Part shown: positions 21,605-31,667 of the stretch, one piece after another
Layout: the number at the start of each line of letters is the position of its first letter
Numbering within the stretch: position 1 is the stretch's first letter
NCBI GenBank assembly: GCA_029298735.1
Contig: JANSLP010000198.1
Span: 1 to 58,586, forward strand
Source of the DNA: Ophiostoma sp. CBS 140.51
Lineage: Eukaryota > Ascomycota > Sordariomycetes > Ophiostomatales > Ophiostomataceae
Reading direction: 5' to 3'
DNA length: 58,586 bases
Translations under genes and position numbers: made by a program
Notes under the pieces: generated by a model
What the model was told of the DNA's origin: nothing
Databases searched by the model: none
What the model saw: the letters and a program-made list of their open reading frames with translations, nothing else

Positions 21605-23347
21605 CTACACCTTGGCATCATCCGACGAAATGTAGACGGCAGGTCCCTTGCACGGATCGTGAAGACCGTCGTTGACAGTCTCTTGGCCGTTAATGACAAC
21701 CGTTTCCTCATGGATGGCAGCCGGGATAATTGTTCCTTCGTCAGGAAACAGTTTGTTGAGACTGTAGTAAAGCACAAACGTCGAGATGAAGCCGTAGAGG
21801 TAGAAAATGTCGTAGACGTACTGGGCGCCGCCGATGTGCACTTTCGGATTAACAGCAGCAGCCAGACCCGGCAGGTTGGGAACAAAACCAACAATCAAAG
21901 CCACGGCAGCTCGCCAATTGGTGGCCCACTTGTTGCTGTAGTCGTAGCGACCATGGCGTCGATACAGGGCCGGTACGTCGATGGCCTTGCGCTTGACAAA
22001 CCAGTAGTCACACCCCAAGATCGCGGCAATGGGTGCCAAAAAGATGCCAAGTGCGCCCATAAAGTTGAGCAGACTCTGTGCGGAGTGCACAATCTTCCAG
22101 GGCACCATGACCCATCCCGCAATGACGGTCGTCAGGATGGCGCCGCGCCGCAAGTTCAGATATTTGGGGCAGAGACTGGTCATGTCGTTGGCGCAGGAGA
22201 TGACGTTGGCTGACAAGTTGGTGCCAATCTGTGCAATGACCCAGGCGACACCGACGAAAAAGGCAGCCGTACGTCCACCGGCACCATCCCAGTGGCTGGC
22301 CAGCTCGAGAGGGTCCCAAATATAACTTCCGTACACAACCTTGGCACAAGACGTGGCGATGATACCAAATAAGCCCAAGAGCGTGCACACAAACGGCACC
22401 AAAAAGATCTGCCAGTAAACTGCGCTGGGGCGGTCGAGATACCGCGTGAAATCGGCAACATTGGTGGCCATTGTAGCCCAGCCACCAGTCAGGGCGCTCA
22501 TGGATGCCAGAATAAGCCAGGCGCGTTCGGCACCGTGGACGGCAGGTTCTTGGTCCCAGATGGCACCCGTGCCACCGGCTAGGTGTGTCATGCCGATAAT
22601 TGTGCCGACAGCGGCAGTGAGAACGATGACGGCCTTGGCAACAAAGAACCAGCGCAACTTGTAGGGTGGGATCAGAAGGATAGGGAACTGAACCGACCAG
22701 AACAGCACATGAGAGACGAGCTGCTGGCTGGTAATTCCGGCTGACTCGGGCAGATGGTTGGGGATGTTGAGGTACGACGGCCAGATGGCGCGGATGATCT
22801 GTGTCATGGCAGTCGAGCCCGAGTATGTTTGAATGGCTGCGAGATATGGTGTCAATAAATATATGCCTAGGAAAATCAAATTGGCATGAAGACAAAAGAA
22901 AACCTTACCGTGCCAGAAAAGAGCTGTAACCATGCGAATGACAATGGCAAAGCGAGAGAACAGAAATCCAAAGCTCGAACGCGCCACAATCGGAAACGGG
23001 ACATGTAGCTCGGCGCCTGCAGCACCGTTAAGACACAGCGGGGCTGCAAGCGTAAATGTGCCCAAGATGAGACAATATGTGGCCTCACGCCATGTCAAGC
23101 CGACCGCGATAATGGCTGAAGCACCAGCCCAGCTCTGCGCGCAAAGAACGTCACTGAACCAATAGCCAACAATGGTCCATGCTGTCCACGTGCGCTGCTC
23201 AAGCGGCGTAACATCCGAATCGCGGTTGCTCCACGTTGTTTCGTCGGCAAATGTCATGGGTTGCCGTGGTAGTACCCAGCCATCTTTATGCCACTTAGAC
23301 TTGAGGTCGGCCTTGACCGCGCGGCCACGGCGTCGAAGCGTCTCCAT
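21605..23347 (-). CDS. NCS1-family permease, Fur type (uracil/allantoin/ureide transporter-like)
   Basis: Proton-coupled plasma-membrane importer of nucleobases or related ureides. Exons (complement): 23347..22909 and 22836..21605; the intron is 72 bp (GTAAGG...GCAG) and the junction reads FWHAIQTYSGS. Product 556 aa with about 12 hydrophobic helices. Family signatures: WSNRDSDVTPLEQRTW (39..54), NVADFTRYLDRPS, GTNLSANVISCANDMTSL and LGCDYWFVKRKAID. An in-frame ATG exists upstream at 23542. However, a TATATAAA box (complement, 23500..23507) lies between the two ATGs, so I chose 23347. It diverges from the biuret/allophanate hydrolase fusion with a shared 1.2-kb promoter, implying that it imports that enzyme's substrate or a precursor. 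Substrate alternatives are uracil, allantoin and biuret. Confidence 0.9.
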   Translation of the reverse strand: METLRRRGRAVKADLKSKWHKDGWVLPRQPMTFADETTWSNRDSDVTPLEQRTWTAWTIVGYWFSDVLCAQSWAGASAIIAVGLTWREATYCLILGTFTLAAPLCLNGAAGAELHVPFPIVARSSFGFLFSRFAIVIRMVTALFWHGKVFFCLHANLIFLGIYLLTPYLAAIQTYSGSTAMTQIIRAIWPSYLNIPNHLPESAGITSQQLVSHVLFWSVQFPILLIPPYKLRWFFVAKAVIVLTAAVGTIIGMTHLAGGTGAIWDQEPAVHGAERAWLILASMSALTGGWATMATNVADFTRYLDRPSAVYWQIFLVPFVCTLLGLFGIIATSCAKVVYGSYIWDPLELASHWDGAGGRTAAFFVGVAWVIAQIGTNLSANVISCANDMTSLCPKYLNLRRGAILTTVIAGWVMVPWKIVHSAQSLLNFMGALGIFLAPIAAILGCDYWFVKRKAIDVPALYRRHGRYDYSNKWATNWRAAVALIVGFVPNLPGLAAAVNPKVHIGGAQYVYDIFYLYGFISTFVLYYSLNKLFPDEGTIIPAAIHEETVVINGQETVNDGLHDPCKGPAVYISSDDAKV

Positions 23348-24550
23348 GGTGTTGATGGGATGAATAAAAAAAAACCAAAAGGATATAGAGCAGGCTGTGA
23401 AAAATATGTGAAGATATAATGAAATTAAACGAGGATCGACAGATGCTGTGGTCGTTTGATCATCATGCTTGACAATCGTTAAATGTTGTTGACTTTGATT
23501 TATATAAACGCGAGGCTGTGATGTTGCAACATATCCTGACATCTATGGCAGACGATAGACCGGGGGAGAATAAAAATTCAGAAGCAAACTTGATAAGCCA
23601 CCGACCACGACAAACATGCAACTTGATCACAATGCCATGTAGGTGATAAGATTGCGGTGCTCTTGGGAAACTTTTAATAATACTTGTCATGTTTTGATTT
23701 CACGTGAAGTGGTCAAGATCCGGCGGGATCCCATTAGCTGTAAGTTCCGGCGGAAGTTATAGATAAGAAGTGATAAGCGTCCTTGATTGACTTCACCTCC
23801 AGCTGAACCCCTGTCACCGCTATCATCTGCAAACTAGTTATTTTGGGGACATGCATCTTAGCTGCGAACTGCATCGAAACCTGTGTTAGGTCAGATGTTT
23901 CTTCAGTCCTGAGAAAAGTCTAGATAATCGCAGAACAGCTATCTGGTCGGATTGTCAATGAAGATGAGAACTGGCAAAATTCTTAAGAAATTCCATTCCG
24001 ATTTTGTTGCCCCTACTCGTCATAACCATCTGTCCGGCGGATCGACATTCGCTAGTACCTGGAGCTACTCGGCCGTTGAATCGATAAGCTTTCCCCGCAC
24101 GACGCCCCTCGACCTGTTTGCTTCCTTCTTGGTGCGATAACGGCGTCTATTCTCCTCCCGCCGGAAGCCGGACTCTACCCCACATCCTTCGTTCCTTCTT
24201 CCTATACGCAGCCGGGCAAGTTGATGGCTGCCGGAAAGATACCACTCTGGAGCCTCTTTATTTACTAGTTGATTGCATCTTCCGAATTGACTATCGTGCA
24301 CCGCCGGAAGACTGTCAGTCTAGGGCGTCGAACACTATTAGACGCCGTCCTCGGTCAAAGACTGGGCTCACATTTATTTGATCTCTGTTCATTTATCTTC
24401 GACTTTCCCCTCTTTCTTTCCTAATCCAGCCATTTATACAGTACACGAAACATTACGCAGAGCATTGCCACATCCACATGATCACACTCTCTCACTATAC
24501 TACTTTCGTCGCCAACCGAAACAATCGCACCTATCACTCTACCAAACGCC
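23348..24550. promoter_or_regulatory. Divergent promoter of permease and hydrolase fusion with GATA and CCG-S-CGG sites
   Basis: The stretch between the two divergent start codons holds five exact GATAAG sites on the plus strand (23592, 23645, 23762, 23772, 24083). It also holds five copies of the everted triplet CCG-S-CGG (CCGGCGG at 23720, 23747, 24034; CCGCCGG at 24158, 24301), several followed by AAG. GATAAG is the core site of AreA/NIT2-type nitrogen regulators. Everted CGG triplets are typical Zn2Cys6 dimer targets, and a Zn2Cys6 gene closes this locus. A TATATAAA lies at 23500..23507 on the permease side. The sites are seen; their function is inferred. Confidence 0.65.
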
Positions 24551-26746
24551 ATGGACGAGTTCATTTTGACAACGGCCAAGCCGTATGCATTCTCCTTTAA
24601 CCCGGCCCGCACTGCCCTTGTACTCATCGACATTCAACGCGACTTTGTCGACCCGGGCGGCTTCGGTGCTATTCAGTGTGGCAACCCTCAGGTGTTTGCA
24701 GGCGTCAGAGATGTCGTGCCGACTACCCAACCGACACTCGCCGCTGCACGAGCTCTGGGACTGCACATTGTGCACACCCGCGAGGGTCACCGGCCGGACC
24801 TCGCCGACCTGAGTGCAGCGAAACGAGACCGCCAGCGCCACGACGTTACCATTGGCGACCCCAGCCCGTCAGGAAGCGGCCGTCTCCTCGTGCGGGGTGA
24901 GCGGGGCCATGACTTGGTGGACGAGTTGCGGCCACGACCCGGCGAGTTGGTTGTGGACAAGCCCGGCAAGGGCGCATTCTGGGCAACGGGTCTGCACCGG
25001 CAGCTAATGGCGCGGGGTGTGACTCACTTGTTGATTGCCGGCGTCACCACCGAGTGCTGTGTGGCTATGACGGCGCGCGAGGCCAGTGACCGCGGGTTCC
25101 AGTGCTGCATTTTGACGGACTGCACTGGCGGTTTCGAGGCATCGTTTGGGAAGGCGTCGATTGACATGTTTGTGTCGTTTGGCGGGCTGTTTGGTTTTGC
25201 AGCGCCGGGTACAGAGCTGGTGGCATACGGAGACAAGGCCATTGCTGCCAGAGAAGCATCTCCTCCCACTCCCTGGGACGGCGTGTCGCTTGACTTGGAC
25301 ACTCTACAAACACAATACAGAACAAAAAGCCTCTCGCCAGTCGACGTCATCAAAGCTGTCTTTGCCCGTATCGAAGAGTACGAAAAGGAGAACCCACACG
25401 CGTGGATTTTGTTGCGGTCGCCGGAAAGCGTACTTGCTGAGGCGCAGGCACTTGTTGACAAGTATGCAGACGTGAACCGAGACTGCTTGCCACCCTTTTA
25501 TGGCATTCCCTTTGCCATCAAGGACAGCTTCGACGTCGAAGGCTATGCAACGACGGCCGCGTGTCCAGACTTTACATACATTGCCGAAGCCACAGCGCCA
25601 ACGGTCACAGCATGTCTCGAGGCTGGCGCACTCCTCATCGGCAAGACCAACATGGACCAGCTGGCTACCGGCTTGAGTGGGTGCCGCTCACCCTATGGCA
25701 TTCCGTCGAGCGTCTTCCGCCACAGTGACCACAAGGAGGATGCATACTGCACAGGTGGCTCATCTTCTGGCTCGGCAGTTGTTGTCGGTGCCCGGCTAGT
25801 TACGTTTGCACTGGGCACTGACACGGCTGGCAGTGGGCGTGTACCTGCGGCGTTCAACGGAATTGTTGGCTTCAAGCCGACCAAAGGAACGCTGTCGTAC
25901 CGTGGGATTGTGCCGTGCTGCCGGAGCATTGACACGGCCACAATTCTGGCGCCAACAGTCTCGGAATCTCGGCGCATCTGGCACGTCATCGACCAGTATG
26001 ACGCCGAGGATTCGTTTGCCAAGGATCCACAGTCTCTGCCTCTGCGACTGGCTGACTACCGGGGCTTAAAGACGGCCGGCTTTACTTACGCAACTCCGCC
26101 AGCATTGGCCATGGCGGCAGCGTCCATGTCAACAGAGTACCAGGCTGCTTTTGAGAAGGCACTCAAGGTGGTCGAGGCCATTGGCGGCCGTGTTCGTGCC
26201 CTCGACGATGCTGCCTACAAACCGTTTGTTGATGCAACGGATCTCCTGTACAACGGTACACTTGTCAACGAGCGGATTGCGTGCATGTGCGAGGACTTTG
26301 TCAAGAAGAATATTGAGCGGTTCCACCCCGTCACTCGCAAACTGTTCCAGCAGGTTCTCGATCGCAGCTCTCGGCCCTGGGATGTGTACAAAGACCAAAT
26401 TGTGCAAGCCGAGGCGACAAGACTGGCGAACCGGCTGCTTTCAGGTGGTGACGGTCATCTTGGGGGCGTTGGCGATGATGGCACGACGGTCAGTGTTCTT
26501 GTCGTGCCCACAGCACCGTTCCACCCGACGGTGGCGGCTATGCAAGCAGACCCCATCGCAATGAATGCACAGCTCGGTTTCTTTACGCACTTTGGAAACG
26601 TGCTGGACCTGTGTGCCATAAGCGTGCCGGCGGGGACCGTTGATGGTGGCTTGCCGTTTGGCCTCTGTTTTGTTTGTGCTAAGGGGCTGGACGGGCAGTT
26701 GTTTGACATTGCTTCAGCGTTTGAACAGGAAATGGAAAAGGCGTAA
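24551..26746 (+). CDS. Two-domain enzyme: biuret hydrolase-like isochorismatase domain fused to allophanate hydrolase-like amidase
   Basis: Intronless, 731 aa. Residues 1 to about 230 are a cysteine hydrolase of the isochorismatase fold: LVLIDIQRDFVDPGG (Asp27), VVDKPGKGAFWATGL (Lys137), GVTTECCVAMTAREA (Cys170). HTREGHRPDLADL, IGDPSPSGSGRLLVRGE and the DKPGKG segment point to the biuret hydrolase subgroup; ureidoacrylate hydrolases (RutB) are relatives. After a linker (about 231..250), residues 250 to 731 form an amidase-signature domain. It has YGIPFAIKDSFDVEGYATTA (Lys324), CTGGSSSGSAVVVGA (Ser404, cis-Ser) and GTDTAGSGRVPAAFNGIVG (Ser428 nucleophile), and resembles allophanate hydrolase. 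The extra C-terminal domain of long allophanate hydrolases seems absent. Together: biuret to allophanate plus NH3, then to CO2 and NH3. Start ATG 24551. The domains are sure; substrates are inferred. Confidence 0.88.
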   Translation: MDEFILTTAKPYAFSFNPARTALVLIDIQRDFVDPGGFGAIQCGNPQVFAGVRDVVPTTQPTLAAARALGLHIVHTREGHRPDLADLSAAKRDRQRHDVTIGDPSPSGSGRLLVRGERGHDLVDELRPRPGELVVDKPGKGAFWATGLHRQLMARGVTHLLIAGVTTECCVAMTAREASDRGFQCCILTDCTGGFEASFGKASIDMFVSFGGLFGFAAPGTELVAYGDKAIAAREASPPTPWDGVSLDLDTLQTQYRTKSLSPVDVIKAVFARIEEYEKENPHAWILLRSPESVLAEAQALVDKYADVNRDCLPPFYGIPFAIKDSFDVEGYATTAACPDFTYIAEATAPTVTACLEAGALLIGKTNMDQLATGLSGCRSPYGIPSSVFRHSDHKEDAYCTGGSSSGSAVVVGARLVTFALGTDTAGSGRVPAAFNGIVGFKPTKGTLSYRGIVPCCRSIDTATILAPTVSESRRIWHVIDQYDAEDSFAKDPQSLPLRLADYRGLKTAGFTYATPPALAMAAASMSTEYQAAFEKALKVVEAIGGRVRALDDAAYKPFVDATDLLYNGTLVNERIACMCEDFVKKNIERFHPVTRKLFQQVLDRSSRPWDVYKDQIVQAEATRLANRLLSGGDGHLGGVGDDGTTVSVLVVPTAPFHPTVAAMQADPIAMNAQLGFFTHFGNVLDLCAISVPAGTVDGGLPFGLCFVCAKGLDGQLFDIASAFEQEMEKA

Positions 26747-26808
26747 TCATCAAATGATAGATATAAATGAAATAATTGATAGTAGTTGAAAATAAATTCT
26801 TGGCCTGT

Positions 26809-29103
26809 TCAATCACCATCCATCGAAAGATGCAGGCTGTTGATATCGGCGAAAAACGTATGGCTGGCATCCACACCAAAGTCGGCCAAGAACTCGGGTG
26901 TCGTCTGCAACACCATGTCGTCAAAGTCGTCGAGATGGTCTAGGTCGGTACCAAAGTTTTGCATGCTGCTAGTGGGTGTCCTCTCCTGCTCTCTCACAAC
27001 AGGTGTGTCCGCTCCGCCAGTACTCTCCTTTGCTCTGCCTGTACTTGTGTCTGCTGTATACGATCGGGCGCCGCCTCGTAATTCTCTCTTCTTCACTTCC
27101 GCCTGTGCCCGCCGCTCAAACGGGGGACTGCTCATATCAATGTCCTCAAGGCTCTCTCCCATGTCGCGCAGGGCTGCTGTGACAAAGGCAACGCCACGAG
27201 CACGAACCCTCAAACTCCAGCGAAACTCGTCTAGTTTCTGGCGGTACATTTCGGCTTCGGCATTATTGGGGCTTGTGGCCCACAACATGGAGACATAGGT
27301 GCGGATGTAGGCAAGGGATTTGGCAGAGGCAAACCACCAGAATGCCTGAAGGTGTTCTGGTCGCAGAGCTTCGACAAAGCGCATAACGTGGAGTAAGCGG
27401 GTCTTTGCGGCTTCGCGGCATAGGTTGACAAGTGCAAGAGGTGGGCCTGCAGATGCCATAGTTGTTTCTGCATCCAGCAGTGGTTTCCTCGCCAGACTTC
27501 TGACAATGCAGCGGTAAACCATAATTTCGGTAACAAAGTAGGCCAGGTGCAGGTACCCGTTGGAGCACAGCTTGTGTGGCCGGACGGCCTCCATCCGCAG
27601 ACAGCTTGGGAGTGCAGTGGCCCATGCTCGGAGCCGCAAAGCCACAGGCTTGACGAGGGCGACAGTCTGCATGCCGTCAGAGGAAGAAAAAACGTCGTGG
27701 TGTTGTGGATCGTGGCTGTAGAACGTGGCCAGCGCTTCGGCCATGACTTCGGTGAGACGTGCGAGATGGATAAACAGCAAGCGGCCTTTGAGGACATCAT
27801 CTTCAGTCTCCATAGTTTGACTGTTGTCCTCCACAAAGTCGGAAAGATCAAGCTGCGGTATCCTCCAATGCTCCGCTTGGACATGTGATGGGCGTCCGTA
27901 GATGAGGGAGCTCCATTTGTCTTGCATAAATGTGGCCCAGGCGAGCCGTCGACGCAGTCCCTTCTCCCAAATTGGGATTGGCCAGTTCTGGCAGTCGACG
28001 TGTAGACCGAGTTCTTCAGCGACAGCCACGAGCTGGCTCGTCAGGACCCAGGAGTCGTTACCGGTCGTGGCGCCCCTTTGAAGCAGCAAAAGACATGCTT
28101 GAACGGTGGACAGCTTCGGCCGTTGGATGGCGGCGCTCAGAGACTGTGACGCTATCCGAGCGAGGGCCTCGCCGTCTGGTTTGGTATTGCCATCCCTGCT
28201 ACTTGTCGAGCCTCTTCCCACACCCTGGCCCAAAGCCACATCGTACTCCCACCAGTGGAGTGCCAGCAGATACAACGCTGCCAAAAGAGGTGCTGACACC
28301 ACCGTCCCTCGCTCTTTGCGGCCGTATTGCTCGAGGAGAATGTCCTTGTGGAGTATCGAGTAGCTCGGGTGTACAATGCGAAAGTAGAGGTCAATTAATG
28401 CTGGACCGTGGGGGTGGACGAGACGCTCCACATCGGCGACATTAGCACCATCGGCACTCGTGTTGCTGGCGTTGGTGTCGACGGTCGCATCGGCTCTCGC
28501 CAGAAATGTCACGCCCTCGGCCACGCGGCAAAATTTGGATGCATCCTGGTCGCTGTGGGGACGAAAGGTTGGCTCGATAAAGTCGAGAAGCAGGTCTTCG
28601 TGGAGCGAGCCAGGGCCAATGTATTTGAAATGGGTCGTTGGATGGAGACCGAGGGAGAGGGTGAGGTCGGTCGAGAGGCCCGGAGCAGTAGCTGTAGCAG
28701 TTTGGGTTTCCGGAGATTCTGAAATGGTTGTCGCCGATGCTGTTTCTTTCTGCTTTTGCTCTTGTCTCCTCCTTCTTCGCTGTTGTGGTTCATCCAGGTA
28801 GGTGCATGGTCGCTGGTGGAACGAACACAAGACGCAGCGCGCCTCTTCGGCTGCTCGTACGCATTTTAGTTTGCGTCGTCGACAAGTGTCGCAAGATCGT
28901 TCGGCGCGGGTACTTTGGGGGCGTTGTCGCGTATTTATAGGTCTTTTCGGCTGTCGTTGTTGTTGTGTCTCAAGAGAAAGACCGTGAGATCGATTTGGAA
29001 TCAGGGTAGCATCCTGTTGTTGAGGAAGGTGTGGTGGGGCACGTGATGGATACCGACTGTTGTCAGCGCCCACTGCCCCCGAGGAAGTCGATTTCGGTCC
29101 CAT
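26809..29103 (-). CDS. Zn2Cys6 fungal transcription factor, probable local regulator
   Basis: Intronless, 764 aa. The binuclear zinc cluster is C71-x2-C74-x6-C81-x8-C90-x2-C93-x6-C100 (CDTCRRRKLKC, then CVLCSFHQRPC), followed by a basic Arg/Gln-rich linker. The middle homology region typical of PF04082-type regulators follows: LIDLYFRIVHPSYSILHKD, then APLLAALYLLALHWWEYD. A Ser-rich polar stretch and acidic C-terminal tail (DLDHLDDFDDMV, near residues 723..734) could activate transcription. It ends 62 bp from the end of the hydrolase fusion, tail to tail, so it is most likely the pathway regulator of the permease and hydrolase. A GATAAG (as CTTATC at 29234..29239) lies 131 bp upstream of its start. 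It recalls nitrogen-pathway activators such as Dal81/TamA, but I cannot assign orthology. Confidence 0.9.
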   Translation of the reverse strand: MGPKSTSSGAVGADNSRYPSRAPPHLPQQQDATLIPNRSHGLSLETQQQRQPKRPINTRQRPQSTRAERSCDTCRRRKLKCVRAAEEARCVLCSFHQRPCTYLDEPQQRRRRRQEQKQKETASATTISESPETQTATATAPGLSTDLTLSLGLHPTTHFKYIGPGSLHEDLLLDFIEPTFRPHSDQDASKFCRVAEGVTFLARADATVDTNASNTSADGANVADVERLVHPHGPALIDLYFRIVHPSYSILHKDILLEQYGRKERGTVVSAPLLAALYLLALHWWEYDVALGQGVGRGSTSSRDGNTKPDGEALARIASQSLSAAIQRPKLSTVQACLLLLQRGATTGNDSWVLTSQLVAVAEELGLHVDCQNWPIPIWEKGLRRRLAWATFMQDKWSSLIYGRPSHVQAEHWRIPQLDLSDFVEDNSQTMETEDDVLKGRLLFIHLARLTEVMAEALATFYSHDPQHHDVFSSSDGMQTVALVKPVALRLRAWATALPSCLRMEAVRPHKLCSNGYLHLAYFVTEIMVYRCIVRSLARKPLLDAETTMASAGPPLALVNLCREAAKTRLLHVMRFVEALRPEHLQAFWWFASAKSLAYIRTYVSMLWATSPNNAEAEMYRQKLDEFRWSLRVRARGVAFVTAALRDMGESLEDIDMSSPPFERRAQAEVKKRELRGGARSYTADTSTGRAKESTGGADTPVVREQERTPTSSMQNFGTDLDHLDDFDDMVLQTTPEFLADFGVDASHTFFADINSLHLSMDGD

Positions 29104-30110
29104 TTTGAAGCCAGAGACGTGAAAACTTCCAACAGGCTTGAAAGGAAAAAAAAAACATAAGAGAACAATTGAAGCCTTTCGCCACTTCCCTGCCAGGTCC
29201 TCGACGTCTTCAGCTTGCTCACATCATTCTTGTCTTATCTACGATATCAAAAAGCTGGGGGCTGAAGATGCAACCCGCTAGAGACCTTCCCCAAATCAGC
29301 TCCGGAGCGCTATCCGGCCACTGTTATTCGCTGACGATTGGGGAGAGCAGGTGCTAGAGTTTCGAGTCTTATCTCCAATTTACATGAGCAAACAAAAATT
29401 GTCTGGCGAATGCACACCCAAAGCTCGTATTTCTGGATTGGGGAAGCAACTTTGTTCTGCCCAGTCAGAACTTCCGCCGTCCTTGACTTACACCGGCAAA
29501 AGTGTGAACGTGTGCAAGCTCCAACAATCGACTAAACATTCAATCCACTGTCAGAAGCTTGACTGCTTACCATGGCGTTTGCGACGATGCGTTGCAGCAC
29601 AGGCATCTTGACAAGGTTGTGTGGAGTGTGTCTCACGGCCGTGACAGAGCCAAGCTTTTTATTGTGTGGAGTGTTGTGCGCTTGTGACGAAAGGTGGGCA
29701 TTGTGCGGTTGCACTGGCATAGGGCAGAGTCGGCGTGAGACGATGTGAGATAGTCGAGATGGACAGCAGGGATGAGTATAAACAATGTAAACAAGTTAAA
29801 GGGGGGGGTAAAAGGTTCAAAGAAGGGATACCAAAAGACAATTAGTAAAAATAATAATCAATTAATAGGGTAAACGAAAAAGAACAAAGGAAAACCGGCG
29901 AGGTCGCTTGCGACCGGTGGTAATAAATGACCCAAAAGCTGGGCTTGCACGACGCCCAAAACTCCGCTGTATCTCACGCGGGATCGGTGTATCGTCTTGC
30001 TGTAACTCTAGCTCTACATCCGTGTGTGTATCTCTCTCCCCCTGTATTAACTCACAACAACCTTAAATCAAATTCAAATTCAAATTCAAACTCACAACCA
30101 TTGCAACCCC
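29104..30110. other. Intergenic interval, 1.0 kb
   Basis: Upstream region of the Zn2Cys6 gene and downstream region of the acyltransferase gene. It contains one CTTATC (GATAAG on the minus strand) at 29234 and a short run of AATTCA repeats near 30068..30090 in the presumed 3' UTR of the acyltransferase. No gene seen. Confidence 0.5.
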
Positions 30111-31667
30111 TTATAGCTTCTCAAGCTTGGGGTCCTGGGCCAGGTAGGCCTTGATGGCAGCCAGGTTCTTCTTGGTGCAACCAATGTCGCACCAGTAACC
30201 GGCATCGTTGCGGAACATGACAGTAGAGTGGAAACGGTGCGGCGTGGCGCGCTCACCGCCACGACCAATGACAAAGACCTCCGGAGGCTGCAGCGGGGTC
30301 TGAGCGCTGCTGGCGTCACCTGAGCCGTTGGTGTGGCCGGCAACGGCGGGTGAGAAGTCCAGGTCCTTCCAGGCGGCGGGCCAGCTGGTTACCGAGTACG
30401 ACTTCTCAAAGGGCTCACAGATGTGCATACCCTGTTTACGGCGGACCATCTCGCGGGCGACGGCGAGGCGAATGTCGGTGGTCGCAGGGTCCATCATCTC
30501 CCGGATGGCTTCGCGGTTGTTCTTGGCGATCTCGGCAAGCGACGTGTTCTTGTCCATGTGGAAGCGCGACGACGCGTGGGCGACACCGTTGTGCAGGAAG
30601 CCGTCGACAGCCGAGCCGGTCAGCTTGGGGACACGGCCGCGCACTGCAACAGGTTAGTATGAAAAAAGACGTAAAGTCGCATGGGAAAATCATCTGCCTG
30701 CACACTGGAACTTACGGTTCACCGACTGAGACAGCGTCATGGTTGTGGGACCCTTGTGGGCGCGCGACAGCTTAGCCAGCACGGCCGTGATGACGTCGTT
30801 GTCCGAAATACCCGGGTCACCGCCGTTGGCCTGGAGCGCCTTGGTAATACGCGCGCGCAGGGACTTGACGGTGGTCATGGGCAAAAACATAATGTGGTGT
30901 GCCTCCTCGCTGTTGAACACCAGGTCGGGAATGAAGCCCATAATGACAAAGGCGTACTCGCCGGTGCGGCGAACCCGCATCTTGCCCTTCCTGCGCGCCT
31001 CCTCCTTGGTCAAGGACGAGAACTCACGGCCCGCCGGCATGGGGTCCTCCTCCATGAGCGCTGGCGGTGCCTGGCCGGCCACAACGTTCATCCAAGCACG
31101 CATCAAGCTGGCCGTGCCGAGCTGGTCACCCACAACGTGCGGCAGGCTGATGGCAATGACGGTGGCATCCTCGTAGAGGGTCAGGTGAAAGAAAAGGATT
31201 GGCGCGTCCTTCGGGCCCTCGTTAAAGTCGTAGGGCCACGAGGCCGGGCGGAACTGCTCGTCGTAGTGCGTAACGGCCGGCAGGAAAGCAATGCCGCCGC
31301 CACCCTCGCTGGTCTCGACGGGTGGCGTCTTCATCAGGTCAGGCGCAGCGGCCTCGATCGACTGGGCCTTGGACTCGGTCGACCACAGGAACAGCTCGTA
31401 CTTATCGGCCGGTGGGAATGTGTTGGGCACGCGGTACTCGAACATGTCGGTGGCGCTGTTGAGCACAAGGCGGCCGCCCAGCTTGCGGTAGTGCTCGCGG
31501 ATCAAGGTGTCAAGGCCGCTCTTCAGAGCATCGGCATCGAGGCGGGCCTTGACAATGAAGAAGGTGCGGGTGCGGATGTTGGGAATTGGCCGGTGCTGGT
31601 CCGTCAGGGAGACGGGGATGGAGTCCACGGCCGCGGCCACGGCGGCAGCAGCAGTTGTTGCGGTCAT
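30111..31667 (-). CDS. BAHD-like acyltransferase (transferase family, HxxxD)
   Basis: Probable CoA-dependent O- or N-acyltransferase. Exons (complement): 31667..30716 and 30643..30111; the 72-bp intron has donor GTAAGT, a CTAAC branch site and acceptor GCAG. The junction reads QSVNLRGRVPKL. Product 494 aa. The catalytic HxxxD motif is SLPHVVGD (H177, D181), preceded by the usual N-terminal half (TRTFFIVKARLDADALKSGL, then LGGRLV). The second half has NDVITAVLAKLSRA and a C-terminal barrel-like region; the DFGWG motif of plant BAHD enzymes is not evident. It starts with an Ala/Thr-rich stretch. No biosynthetic neighbours indicate a substrate, so the role is open: secondary metabolism or detoxification. 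Confidence 0.8.

Noticed and set aside
23348..23542. Upstream start of the NCS1 permease at 23542
   Set aside because: A TATATAAA box at 23500..23507 lies downstream of that ATG, and the extra 65 residues do not resemble the family.
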